Positions 47,382 through 57,972 of a DNA stretch of 64,000 nt are shown here, piece by piece. The stretch's first letter is position 1. The number at the start of each line of letters is the position of its first letter. The stretch comes from Acheta domesticus (taxonomy: Eukaryota; Arthropoda; Insecta; Orthoptera; Gryllidae): contig JAHLJT010000631.1 of the NCBI GenBank assembly GCA_031308135.1, positions 156,195,276 to 156,259,275 of the forward strand, read 5' to 3'. The notes below the pieces were generated by a model. The model was given only the letters and a program-made list of their open reading frames with translations, was not told the origin of the DNA and did not search any database. The position numbers and the translations under genes were made by a program.

Positions 47382-47816
47382 CGGCCCCTATGATAATAAG
47401 TGTATCATTGAATTCGTCATTTTACGCTCGTCAAGATAGACTGAAAATAAGTATAATTTTTTTGAAAAACACATAGTAACCTCTATATCTTGTAAAATAC
47501 AAGTGATAAAATGATAATGAATACGTACATCAATTAGCCCATTCTCTTATGCACTTCCGTGAAAACTGCATTGCAATAACTTCAACCGTTCAAAAAATAC
47601 GGGAGGTGCTAAGTTACGTGACTCACCCTGTGTATGTGTCTTCACATAATTATGCAAAGCTCTTTAAATGGCACCCACACACAAAAGGAACATTTTAGTT
47701 ATATTATTAGGTTGATAAAACTGTAATTATGTTACGTAACAGAAGCACGTTTACAAAGTATGGTCTAAAGATTGGGCACCGCGAGGCAGAGGCTTGGGGC
47801 CGGTAACCCAAGAACT

Positions 47817-47912
47817 AAACACTAATGTTGTGAGTACTCAATCCGCTTAAGGCATTATTGTTGTGACACTCGGTGTGACACTCGCGTAAGGCATTAGTGT
47901 TGTGTGTGACTA
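47817..47912. repeat. Three short imperfect tandem units
   Basis: AACACTAATGTTGTGAGTACTC, TAAGGCATTATTGTTGTGACACTC and TAAGGCATTAGTGTTGTGTGTGAC follow one another at about 31-39 bp spacing. Confidence 0.5.
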
Positions 47913-47994
47913 CTCCTAGATACTCGGGAACAATCCTAGACACTCGTATATTACATCTATTCCCTAATACTTCCATAATTTCTTGGCCTGGCAG

Positions 47995-48196
47995 ACAACT
48001 GTGTATACAATCTGCGCGTGTGATTGTGGAACTGGATACCTACACACAACAATGGCGCTATTTGGTGCCGAGACATTTCATGAGCAAATATGCACAAAGG
48101 CAGGATCGAAATGGGCTTATGCGATGTTCGGGACGGTGCAGGCGCTCCCCACTGGATACATGCTCAGAGGAGAAGCAAGCATCGTCAAAAGCTCTG
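47995..48196 (+). CDS. Hypothetical internal exon, 202 nt, Cys-containing product
   Basis: A pyrimidine-rich TTCTTGGCCTGGCAG precedes 47,995, and TCTG|GTGAGT follows 48,196, both good splice signals. Between them one frame is fully open (67 codons plus one base), with mixed composition: TTVYTICACDCGTGYLHTTM, then ALFGAETFHEQICTKAGSKW. Third positions are GC-richer than the surroundings. I recognise no domain. About 55 bp further on begins a degenerate Helentron-like 3' end (48,250-48,320), so this may be a gene fragment captured by an element rather than a resident exon. A second open frame (TQQWRYLVPRHF) is a weaker alternative. Confidence 0.3.
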
Positions 48197-48239
48197 GTGA
48201 GTATTTTACGTGCGTCTAGATTGCATGGGGAAAGAGGAT

Positions 48240-48320
48240 GGGGCAAAACCGAGAAGTAGAAAATAGGAAACTAAGAAGTACGATAATGTGTGTGCCGCTA
48301 TGCACAGACCTCACTAGTTT
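48240..48320 (+). mobile_element. Degenerate Helentron-like 3' end
   Basis: GAGAAGTAGAAAATAGGAAACTAA...GTGTGTGCCGCTATGCACAGACCTCACTAG followed by TT mirrors the family's GACCAAAAGAAATAG...ACTAATACGGG...GTGCC...CACTAG end, with a 9-bp insertion in or after the hairpin. Confidence 0.45.
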
Positions 48321-48329
48321 AATTTTTCT

Positions 48330-49165
48330 TTACATATTTTGTACTAAATTAAAAGTTTTTTGTACGGATGCACGGAATATCATGACATAAATGTTACTTG
48401 GACGTAATATTTTGTTTTTTCAAAAACTACACAAATGTATTTTAAAAACTCTCATGCCGCTAATATTTACATTACAAACGTTTTATATACATACGATGTT
48501 ACATTTTTGAAGACAATTGCTTTCAATAATTTATTTTGAAATATCTCAAAAAATCGAATTGTTGGGAGAAAATGAGCTTCAAAATGTGCATTTTCAGAAA
48601 CGCTCACATGTCATTTTCTTAAAAACAGCTACAAAATTTCCAATGAAAATGTGTTAGGATTCAGTTAGAAACAATTAGGATCAAATTTTACATTTCTATA
48701 ATATTCCTAAAATTATATTTCAATTTTATTAGGGATCCAAAAAATGACAGAACGTGAAACTAGTGAAACTCAACAGCACAAACTTTTTCTCAATATTTCT
48801 CAATTCTCAATTTTCAAAAACTTTCAAAAATTGAGACTTCAACGAAAGGAAATTGAGTCCTGCGCTATTCTTTGTTTTGTTCTATGTTCTATCCGGGAAA
48901 ATGTTGAAGAAAATCGGCTGAACAGTTCAGGCGCTAGCGTTGACCACGGACAGACGGACGGACGTTTTGCCGTCAATCGATTTTTCGGTATCAAGAAGCA
49001 ACAGTACATGGATTTTAGATACAACACGAATTTGAGGATTTTTTTCTAAATTTAGAAACAGGCTTTATCCACTTTTTCGTTACCAGACCCCAGCTATAAG
49101 AGTTTTTCTGGCAAAAATTCGACCTTTTCCGGCGCACGATTACATAACTTTCTCTTCTCACGAAG
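48330..49165. mobile_element. Helentron-like fragments, plus 3' part then minus 5' part
   Basis: 48,400-48,735 carries plus-oriented modules (ACTACACAAATGTA, GAAACGCTCACATGTCATTTTC). 48,890-49,165 carries minus-oriented ones (GGCTGAACAGTTCAGGCGCTAGC, GGACAGACGGACGGACG, TACATAACTTTCTC). The 101-codon ORF at 48,744-49,049 is built from this repeat and is rejected as a gene. Confidence 0.55.
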
Positions 49166-49169
49166 TATT

Positions 49170-50740
49170 TATTAGGCAAAAAAGTAAAAATGAACTCAAA
49201 TTAATGATTTCATTTAAAAAAAACAGTTTACTTTGATTACGTTATAAATAGTTTGAATTAATTTCTTGTAATCTTTGTGACTCTTCGCACATTTCATACC
49301 TACATGTAGTAGGTTCTATCTTTTCATTACTCTTGTTATTACAAGTAGTATGATTCAAATGAAGATACAAAATAAGTGTTGTTTGAATTCAGATATTCCT
49401 TACGCTATTCATTCTGCTACCTCAATAGTAAAACCTCGGTGACCCTCGCATGGCGGCTTGATGTACGAGAGCGGCTGTGCACGCAGTGGCCGGATGCTCC
49501 GACAGCACACATCCAGGCCCTCATCCGGCGCTTTATTATGCCCTCAGAATATCAACATTTTGCTTCCATCGACCGCGCCCGGGGCGATGTCATCGCGTAA
49601 GCCTCTGTAAACAGGGACACGTGTCATGGCTGATTATGTCAACATATGTAACAATTGTTATTAAACGATGGTAGGTGTAGGGTAATCAAGAGGTGAACAA
49701 GCACCCACCAGCCGAGTTCTCGACGTGCTCTGTGGAGGAAGAGAAAGCATATTTAGGGGACGGCGGGGGGGGGGCGGTGGAGGGAAGGCGGGCGCGCACT
49801 ACACTCTAGTGTGTTTGTGGTGCACTAGTTGAGATATTGCGCTCCCTAATTGGTTTATTGCCAATATGAAGAATAATAGATTATATAAAGTATATGTTCT
49901 CTAAAATTAACTAGTGCATGTTAACAGTATTTAGTGATATTTGGCTTATACAAATAATGTTTTTTAAATGTAAACCTAAATCATTACCATTTTAAAATGT
50001 TATCCCACCTGAGGCTTTCTTGTATTTATTTTTATGACCAATTATATATAAATGTTTTACCCTTCGTTGCCTGATCTCATATTGAGAAATGTATGCATTA
50101 AATGTTAAACTTAAAACATCATATCCTTTTAAAATAATAAAATAATAATTCACAATCAAAAGTATTTCATAATACGGTATATTCCAATCCAAGCACCAGC
50201 TTCGAACAACGTACTACTGGTGTAAAGAATACCATCTTTTCATGGGATATGGTGTAGCAAGAAACTATTCATTGACAATAGCCTGACTGCAGTGCAGCTA
50301 CAAAGCATTTTCAAATACAGATTTCAACAAGTACTCAAAGTACTCAACATAGATGCAGTTGGAGACTATTATAACATTCGTATACATCTAAATAAATCTA
50401 CGTGTTGCATTGAAACGGGAACAAAACACATAGCTAAAATGAGTTAGGTTTAAATGAAATGTGCTTTCCACCGTGATACAACGACTGTTTCGTAATATAG
50501 CCGGGATCACTACCCTGTCTGAATGCAAATTAGATTCCCCAAACTTCCATGCGTTGCCCTCAAATGCAGTTTGCAATCGTTCGTACGCTCGTTTCTCAAT
50601 TTCCATTTATACGACATACGTCATTTTTTTGCAATTCACTTGTCTGAAAATATAGCGGTCTTTGAACTGCACCGTTCAAACTTACAAAGAAATTCTCCCT
50701 GAAATGTGAGCTGAATAGAAGGATGACACTGTTTGCCAGA
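49170..50740. other. Spacer
   Basis: No gene is accepted. A G-run (nine G) with GC-rich flanks lies near 49,767. ORFs below 75 codons at 49,376-49,674 and 50,388-50,655 are unrecognised. Confidence 0.35.
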
Positions 50741-50749
50741 AATTCTCTG

Positions 50750-50885
50750 GCATATTGGGTTGCTCGGGGCGGCGCCCCCTCCCCTGCCGACAAAACCTAA
50801 TACACGGAGAGGGCGCAGGCGCGTGGCAGACGGAAAAATTCGGCGGAGCGAGGACGCATTAGCGTCCCAAGCGAGTGGGCCCAAT
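50750..50885. promoter_or_regulatory. Small CpG island
   Basis: About 135 bp of CpG-rich DNA within AT-rich sequence. Confidence 0.35.
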
Positions 50886-51056
50886 CGGCACGATGAAGGA
50901 GAGATATAGGCGTTGAGAAAAGCAGAGTGGAGAGTATGTATACTAAATGGTGGTAGTAAAATTAACGTAAAAATGTAATATCAAGGCACTTTCAAAAATA
51001 AGTACTATTAGGAATAGATGGACTTAAATTTGTGACTTAATGACTTAAATTTTAAA

Positions 51057-51084
51057 TATATGTATGTATTTATGTATGTATGTA

Positions 51085-51138
<54 letters not shown>
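51057..51138. repeat. (TATG)n-(AT)n compound microsatellite
   Basis: TATG/TGTG units run into an AT tract of about 42 bp. Confidence 0.95.
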
Positions 51139-51139
<1 letters not shown>

Positions 51140-51142
<3 letters not shown>

Positions 51143-52060
51143 AAACTTCCTCTTTCGAGTTCATTTCCACAATGTTTTATGGGTGGGACAGGTAATCATT
51201 GTTCCCGAATGGGCTCTGGGTTTTGACACATTCATCAGAAATTCACACACATTGAAATATAAAGAACTTGGACAATACTTTATTTTACATCGATTCATTC
51301 ACTCGGTGTGACACTTCTCCACTTTTTTAATATTAACTGTTAACAAATCACAACCACACCTCCTTTTTATTCTTAAAACACTAGACCATACACAAAGGGA
51401 AAGAGAAAACCTGGCATTTATTGGGCGATTCATTTAGCTTCCAGACGAGGCAGGCGAGGCGCGGTCCCCCCTCCAGATCGCCATTTCTCTGCTTCCCTCG
51501 GTCGGTGCCGTTACCCGGAGCCACGACCGGACGACGCTGCTTGCAACGCCCACGCGCCCCTGTACAATGCTCCCTCCAAAACACTTTTCTTCCAAGCACT
51601 ACTCATGTTTATTTTGTCCATCCCTTTCACACTGTCTAGTCGGTGGACCCGCTGCTCATCAACACTTAGTTTCCCGTCCTCACCGAGCGTTTTATAATCA
51701 CATGTACCGACACGGGGCGAGACTAGCTTCCTCTGATACTTCGCACTTGCTCAATTCTCTATAATTCGAACTCCGATTAGCTGTCGTATATTCATCATAG
51801 TCATCTATACACTGTTATTACTATGTCCACTGTCCAATATTACACTTCACGTTTCCTCAGTCCCTAGATTACGATCCAAAATCACTCCAGCCCACGTGTC
51901 CGTCCGTCTCTTACCGAGTTCTCTTACCGACTGACTCATTTCATACCCGTGCTCCCGCTGGCGCGCTCTCCTGACCCGTTCGGAACGGGTCAAACGGCAA
52001 CGGCCATAACTGCCGCGCTATTTGAATAGGGTCGGCCGCCGTTCGCCGTTTCATTTTGCT
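51140..52060. other. GC-mixed block between two microsatellites
   Basis: Roughly 900 bp of balanced composition with CpG patches at 51,440-51,570 and 51,950-52,040, bounded by an AT tract and an AAT tract. The near-palindrome GACCCGTTCGGAACGGGTC lies at about 51,973. The minus strand contains an AATAAA (complement near 51,281), so a minus-strand transcript or old element is possible. No coding sequence is recognised. Confidence 0.3.
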
Positions 52061-52067
52061 AAACGTA

Positions 52068-52071
52068 TAAT

Positions 52072-52131
<60 letters not shown>

Positions 52132-52167
52132 TCGTTTCAATATATATATATATATATGTGTGTGTGA
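52068..52167. repeat. (AAT)n followed by (AT)n(TG)n
   Basis: An AAT run of about 60 bp, a short spacer, then AT and TG dinucleotides. Confidence 0.95.
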
Positions 52168-52179
52168 CGAAATGCGGAT

Positions 52180-53110
52180 GCCCACATTCGTCTCACACGC
52201 CCACGAGGCCGATAATCATCGGTTGCAGACTTGGCGAGCGAGCGCGGGCCGGTTTAAAAGGCGCGCTTTCTAAATTGATACGCGTAATGCCCGCGGCACG
52301 ATTACGTATGGCAGTCGAAGGTGAGGGAAATGACGCGTTTTTACCCTCTCGAGAGAGGAATGACTCGACCCATAAAAACTCCGGACGACGGAAGATTGTT
52401 CTTCTGATCCCGATCACCGTCCGAGCGACATCATCAAAGTGAGTTCTTCAGTGAGTGTTGAGCATCAGAGAGACGCGTAGGTAGTCGCATAGAATTTTGA
52501 TAAACGTGCACAGTAATCGAGGACGGGTGCAAGTGCCGTGAAGTAGTTAAAAGAGTCTGTAGTTCACGAGAGGGGACGGTCATTTGCATAACGCGCAGTT
52601 AACAGTTAAGAGGCGCTAAATGGACAGAAATAATTGGCGGGACGTATACGCCCGAATTTTGAGCAAACACGCAACTTCATTTAGTTGCGTCGTGCATGAG
52701 ACTTTTCCACACGGGTTGATCGTGACGACCGGAGAGAAGCAAGAAGAGGACGTAGTAGCGCGGGTCCATGGGAATCAGGCGATAGAAGGAAGAAGACGTG
52801 ATCGCAAGGGTCCATGGGAGTCAGACGATAGAAGAAAGAAGAAGACGAGGAAACGACGCAGAAGGCGACGAGCAGCAGACGACCGACGTGGATCGGCTCG
52901 CGGCGCCGCCGCATGGCGCACCTGGCCTCAGCGAGACGTAGTCGGCGCGACCGTGTATCGGCCGCTTGTGGCCGTCGCTCCAAGGCCAAGGCACGCAGCT
53001 GGCGAGACTCGGCGAAGGCAACAGTAAGCTGCGAACTGCGAGAATACGGACAACGCCCAGTGGCCGGGGAGAACTGTAAAAGGGGAACGTTGGTGGGGAG
53101 AGCGCCATAA
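52180..53110 (+). promoter_or_regulatory. CpG-rich promoter/5' UTR or solo-LTR-like block
   Basis: TATA-like TTTAAAAGG near 52,253 and CATAAAAACTCC near 52,370, a TCAGT initiator near 52,448, then CpG-rich sequence. A consensus-like donor ACA|GTAAGC is at about 53,021. This could be the promoter and first exon of a gene, with the 60-nt exon at 53,901 as the next one. A solo LTR is the alternative, given the AATAAA at about 53,471. The 135-codon ORF from an ATG at 52,620 contains an imperfect duplication of about 50 bp (GGTCCATGGGAATCAGGCGA and GGTCCATGGGAGTCAGACGA) and a basic Arg/Lys stretch. It is not supported. Confidence 0.35.
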
Positions 53111-53900
53111 TTCACGGAGCTTGTAGAGATTGTAGAATTCACTGTCATTTTTTTAGTTACAGCCTGGGAAATTTGTATAAAATTGTGTTAATTTTGTGAT
53201 ATTCATAGCAAAGATTTCTTATCGAAGAGTACAATCCAATTATTCAAAGTTATTTTCAAATTGATTTGAATACTGAATGTCGCAAGTCTGAACCCGGCGT
53301 CGCCGGGCGACTTCGGCCGAAAAATTGTTGTAAATTTTAGATTAAATTCCCAAGGCAGTATACAAGAGTATTAAATGAAAGTCACCTCGAGAAAGAGCAA
53401 GATAGGAGTGATTTATTGTTTGTGTTCTCCATGTTTTAATGATTAGTGTAATCATTTGAAAAGATTAAGAAAAATAAACCCAAGTTTAATTGATTTTATG
53501 TGTGTGTATTTGTTTGGATTCCTCTGAACACCCAAACGTTCCCACTGACCTGAGGTAATAAAAAGCTGGCAAGAGCGTCAGATCTACGAATATCCCGACC
53601 GGCGTCTAGGGATTGTTAGACGAGGTTTTCGTCAGAATATATATTAGAGGTAAACTCCGACACCGTTGGACCAATGTCAATGAATGTTGGCACTTCTACG
53701 TGTATTTTTTCACCCAGAAGATTAATGTGCTGTTAATTCTGTTTAACTCCACTACATGACGCTGTAGGACAAAACTAAATATTCACGTCAAATACAACCC
53801 GCAACCCACTCGGCAGCATTTTGCATCTATATCGTTAAATAACTCGTAACGAGGCGTTTTAGGGCCTTAATAACTAAAATACTTATTAGCTTTATTTCAG

Positions 53901-53960
53901 AGAGGAGGAGTTATTCATCAAGAACATTGCATAATGGCGGCGATTGCGAGTTATATTATG
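53901..53960 (+). CDS. 60-nt coding microexon, symmetrical phase 0
   Basis: TTTATTTCAG immediately precedes, and GTAAGTG follows, both textbook splice sites. The 60 bases are exactly 20 open codons in one frame (RGGVIHQEHC followed by IMAAIASYIM). An internal ATG at 53,934 gives an alternative first-exon reading (MAAIASYIM) with 33 nt of leader. I do not recognise the protein. This is the best host coding exon candidate in the window; neighbouring exons would lie in large introns. No repeat family covers it. Confidence 0.45.
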
Positions 53961-54545
53961 GTAAGTGTTTGCAAATATATATTAAAGCAACCAACAGTTT
54001 CAGCAGTGGCAGTCGGTGACTTCGAGGATGGGGAAAGCACTTAAGTGCTATTACAGAACAACCGCAACTATAATAATCATATCAGTTTATTTTAGTAATT
54101 CTTTAGTAGGGCAATTTTATTAATAATAATGATAATAACAATAATAACAGTAAAAAGGACAACTATGACTCACTTACCAGAGTTATATTTACACTTTTGA
54201 AAACTTTTTAAAACCACATATCCAGCATTTTTTTATACTGCTCCGTGTTAAAATGAAATACATATCTTTCCTTCCAAATCAGGGATTGACCGTTCTTCCG
54301 AAAATTCCTTTTTGGCTTGGAAACTAATTGAGGAAAATGAACGTCCCTTTAAAGTTTTAAAAATGCAAGTACAGTTGCGTACTACCCCCTCCTCGCCACC
54401 CGCGCCTTTCATATTTACCACGCTTGTTCTTGATTGACCCTTGGAAACACGAATGGACGTTTCAATTACTTTCCATTCACAAAGCGGCTGGATGGGCAAG
54501 CAGCTTTAAGATACACACACCTGGGAAAAATTCAATTCTTCATCA

Positions 54546-54658
54546 CTTCATCACTATTATCCAGAGGCATATCTAAGATACACAAACCTGGGAAAAATTC
54601 AATTCTTGAAAGAATTACTTGCGCAAAAAGTACAAAACGAGTTTCACAAATTAAGTTA
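54546..54658. repeat. Left arm of a 113-bp inverted repeat
   Basis: The reverse complement matches 55,386-55,498 at about 95% by eye. The arm includes the hAT-like terminus CAGAGGCATATCTAAG at 54,562 and 16 bp outside it. Confidence 0.85.
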
Positions 54659-54809
54659 GATGCTCATTGCAAGTATAGAATTTGCGCCTCTGTCAGAATA
54701 CTTCAAATTATGGTTGTTATTTGTTTTAGAGTGAATACTCTAAATAACGCCCCTTGTGAGTGGCGCCCATGGCACGTGCCATGTCTGCCATTCTGTAGAT
54801 ACGCCTCTG
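54562..54809. mobile_element. hAT MITE relative, 248 bp
   Basis: It starts CAGAGGCATATCTA and ends TAGATACGCCTCTG. The right 85 bp (GTGAGTGGCGCCCATGGCACGTGCCATGTCTGCCA and neighbours) is the reverse complement of the left part of the 37,324 MITE. The flanks CTATTATC and CTGATAAC match at 5 of 8 bases, a possible decayed duplication. Confidence 0.65.
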
Positions 54810-55385
54810 CTGATAACTCTATATATTTGAAAAATGCAACACTTAGAAATTTTTCCTTCAAATTAAATTTTTTCTCCATAAATAGTTTCTAGTCCAATTA
54901 ATGTTATTTTTTTGTAAATCATGCGAATTATTTTTTTAAGTATTTTTACTGGAAAATTGCATGCTTTTATTTAATTAAATGTTTATACTACAATTTATGT
55001 AAAACTAAGTGACTAAATTTAAAGTGACTATGTAAAACTAAGTCAATGGAATGAAGAAAATGATTCATTCAGTATTCCTGTTGAATTACAAATAAAACAT
55101 TTTTATATTTTGCCATGCATAAAATAAATATTTTTCTCTAAATGAGACAATGATCAGTTATTATCTATAATGTATTCGTATTCGTCACATATTTATTGCT
55201 ATCTGGCGCCACCTTTTGAAAATACAACCGATAATTTACTGTAGATTGAATAAGATTAGGCCGCTTCTCGCCGTGCGCAGGGAGTGGTAATTAAAAAAAC
55301 ATTCTTTTTGAACAGTTTTTTTTAGGAATAGTGACATAATTCACTCGTTTGGTCAGAAATATTTGTAGATTTATAAGTAATTGTT

Positions 55386-55498
55386 TAACTTAATTTGTGA
55401 AACTCGTTTTGTACTTTTTGCCCAAGTAATTCTTTCAAGAATTGAATTTTTCCCAGGTGGGTGTATCTTAGATATGCCTCTAGATAACAGTGATGAAG
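55386..55498. repeat. Right arm of the 113-bp inverted repeat
   Basis: Complement of 54,546-54,658. The spacer between the arms is about 730 bp. Confidence 0.85.
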
Positions 55499-55892
55499 GG
55501 ATTACTGATACACAGATGATAGTGCTAAAGAGATAACTTTATAAATACAAGACGAATTTTAATGAAATATCATTTTTTCTTTTCACTTTAGAACTATTCT
55601 TTTTAGTATAGATATTAATTTTATCCAATGAGAAAATAAAATGACGCACTTTTCAGACTTTTTTTATTTTTCATCTATTGCGACTTATAAGTAATTTTTT
55701 ACTTTTCCTTTATTTGTAAGTTATTACTCTCTGATTTCATCGATTTTATTATCATTTGAAACTAAGTACTTGCTTCAAAGAATTTTTACGGGATGCCACA
55801 AATGTTATCTACAGAATTCCTTAGTAACCTATTCGATTTCTTCGTTTAGAAATTGCAAGGTTAGCTGTTGTGGGTATGTAATCTAAGGTACC

Positions 55893-56150
55893 ATGACCCC
55901 TATCAACGAAATTATCAGTTCGTCCGATTTCGGAATATTTAAAGGGAGATTTCTGGATACAGAACAGCCCAAACCAAACGCTTTTAAGCTGAGTTTCCTT
56001 GTTGGAAAGGAAGAAGCCTCCATAACATCAGTAACATATTCCCCGTATAGAGTTGTCCATCTGAGCTGGTTTGGATCAAACTTTTTACGTCATTTTTTGT
56101 TTATTTTTAAGGCATCTTTCAAACACAATTTAAGTGTTTCAAACACTTAA
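55893..56150 (+). other. Unrecognised 85-codon ORF
   Basis: It begins at ATG in GGTACCATG and reads TYSPYRVVHLSWFGSNF among other mixed sequence, ending in the AAGTGTTT/AAACACTT palindrome cluster. No family is recognised and there is no supporting splice signal. Chance is plausible. Confidence 0.2.
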
Positions 56151-56168
56151 GTGTTTTAAACACAATTT
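56120..56168. repeat. AAGTGTTT/AAACACTT palindrome cluster
   Basis: AAGTGTTT-C-AAACACTT (56,132-56,148) is followed at once by AAGTGTTT-T-AAACAC, giving alternative overlapping hairpins. Confidence 0.7.
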
Positions 56169-56219
56169 CATGTACAAATTATTTACTATTTTTTCCGATG
56201 TTTTAGGTCATAAAAGGCG

Positions 56220-56685
56220 GCCCTATTTATTTATGTATTTCACTCTGCTGTTACAAAAAATGTAAAGAAAAACCTGGAGAAAATTTTGGAAGTGATGCAT
56301 GGGCTTCACATAAAATACCCCCTCCCCAAAAAAACTGAAGTAAGTTTTTCAAAATCGCGGAGCTTCAAGTCGAGCGAGATCGATTAGAGAATATCAATTT
56401 TGGAAATACATACTATGTATGGTATGGTATGGCTCGTGTTGATCCGAGACGAACGGACGGACAGACGGACGGACGGAAGGACGGAGAGATGGGCAGATAG
56501 ATGCACGGACGGACAGACAGGCAAACGGACGGACGTTTTGAAAAGTAAACAATACTTTTTCAGTATCAGGGGATCCTAAAAGTGTAATTCCTTTGAAATC
56601 TCAAAATTGATGTTCAGCAGTTATACGTAATTTTCTCTATACTACAAATATTACCCCGTATATACGTACGTACATGAGAAAGCAA
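56220..56685 (-). mobile_element. Helentron-like family, 5' part, expanded microsatellite
   Basis: Minus-oriented: GGGCTTCACATAAAATACCCCC, GATCGATTAGAGAATATC, then an unusually long GACG/GACA array (56,448-56,536), CAGTATCAGGGGATCC, and the reversed left palindrome (CCCCGTATATACGTACGTACATGAGAAAGC) to 56,685. Confidence 0.7.
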
Positions 56686-56699
56686 AAAAATGTTGTGCA

Positions 56700-57960
56700 T
56701 GCTGGAGTTAGCACAGGGTCTGGGAGGTCGAAAACTCGGAGATTTTAAATAATTTCTGAGTACATGCTATACCGCAAGAAAACGTTTTTATGACCTTTCT
56801 TCAAGTAAATTATACTTGCCGATAGACTATTTTACGGCCGTAAAAAATATGACATATTCATTACGTTGGAGAAGATACAAGTGAGTACCACTTTCTTTAC
56901 AAATATATGTTTTGCAGTGATAATACTTTTCGGAGTTAATTATTGAATAAGGAGTTCATAGATCTTAAATATTTTAAAAGATTAAAACCGTATATCATTA
57001 TTTAAAAATTGTATTCCTTTTCTGGTATCTGCTTAACTTCTCCTTGGACTCGTACTTGTTCATGCATGCTTACAACACCTTTAATCGCCCATGAAAATAA
57101 ATTTAAGGCAGTTCCTTTAGCAATCCTTTTTTCTCCAATTTATTAAAAATCATTTTGATTTTAATGCAGCATGTAAGTCTGTTGTTTTGTTCAAAGTGAC
57201 TTTAAAAATTACGACTGCAATTTTATTCTAATTAAATTTTGAAACAGGCAATCCGCAATATTTGCTCGCATCATCACATGATCCGTCTGTATTTGCAGAG
57301 AGACTTGTGGTTAGACAACATATCAAACATTGTGAATCAAACTGTATATTTACCATAATAAATAACTATTTACAATGCGTAATAGTCCATTAAACTGAGA
57401 GATTATCCGTGAATTATATTGGGATTGTTGGATAATGATGATTATTGAAGTGCAATGGTCTCGGATGTTAAATTGATTCTAACAGAGTCTATTTTCTTTC
57501 CAGTTCGTAAAAATAATTTTACATAAACTAAACTAGTGATGCTGCAAAAGCACACACTTTTTCACATTGTTTCCAACACCTTTGCTATATTATACTACTA
57601 TATAAATCTGCAAAATTTCTGCCCCGAGATCGGAACGCAGACCCTCAGAGTTAACTTGCCGGCACAAGGGCCAAATTCATAGTCAACACTTAAAATTAGT
57701 GTTCCCTTAAGTGAACGAATTTTATACATAAACTACTTTTGACAGGATTCAGCCAAGGCCACCTAGCAGACAGCTACCCTACCTTGCCACAGGTGCCTTT
57801 CTAGTCCGCCTATGAGAGAGGACAAAAGTTGAATCACTAATTTCCAGGTTACTATTTTTGTTTCTTCTCTTATTTCTGGAGTTCCCATCTCAACCTCTGC
57901 TTCAGTAGACGTTTTAAACTAAAGGATTGGCCGGATTTAAGGGCAATCTCACGGCAGCAA
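56700..57960. other. AT-rich spacer
   Basis: At 57,535-57,580 a degenerate reversed Helentron-like 3' end (CTAGTGATGCTGCAAAAGCACACACTTTTTC) is visible. Otherwise nothing. Confidence 0.4.
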
Positions 57961-57972
57961 CATTTACCACAA

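Noticed and set aside
47897..48259. DUF4817-like transposon protein (TQQWRYLVPRHF)
   Set aside because: Resemblance is limited to a few residues, and another frame is better bounded by splice sites.
48744..49049. 101-codon ORF with DHGQTDGRFAV
   Set aside because: It reads through the GGACAGACGG microsatellite of a Helentron-like copy.
56448..56536. CRISPR-like or satellite array
   Set aside because: It is the GACG/GACA microsatellite of the dominant element, without spacers.
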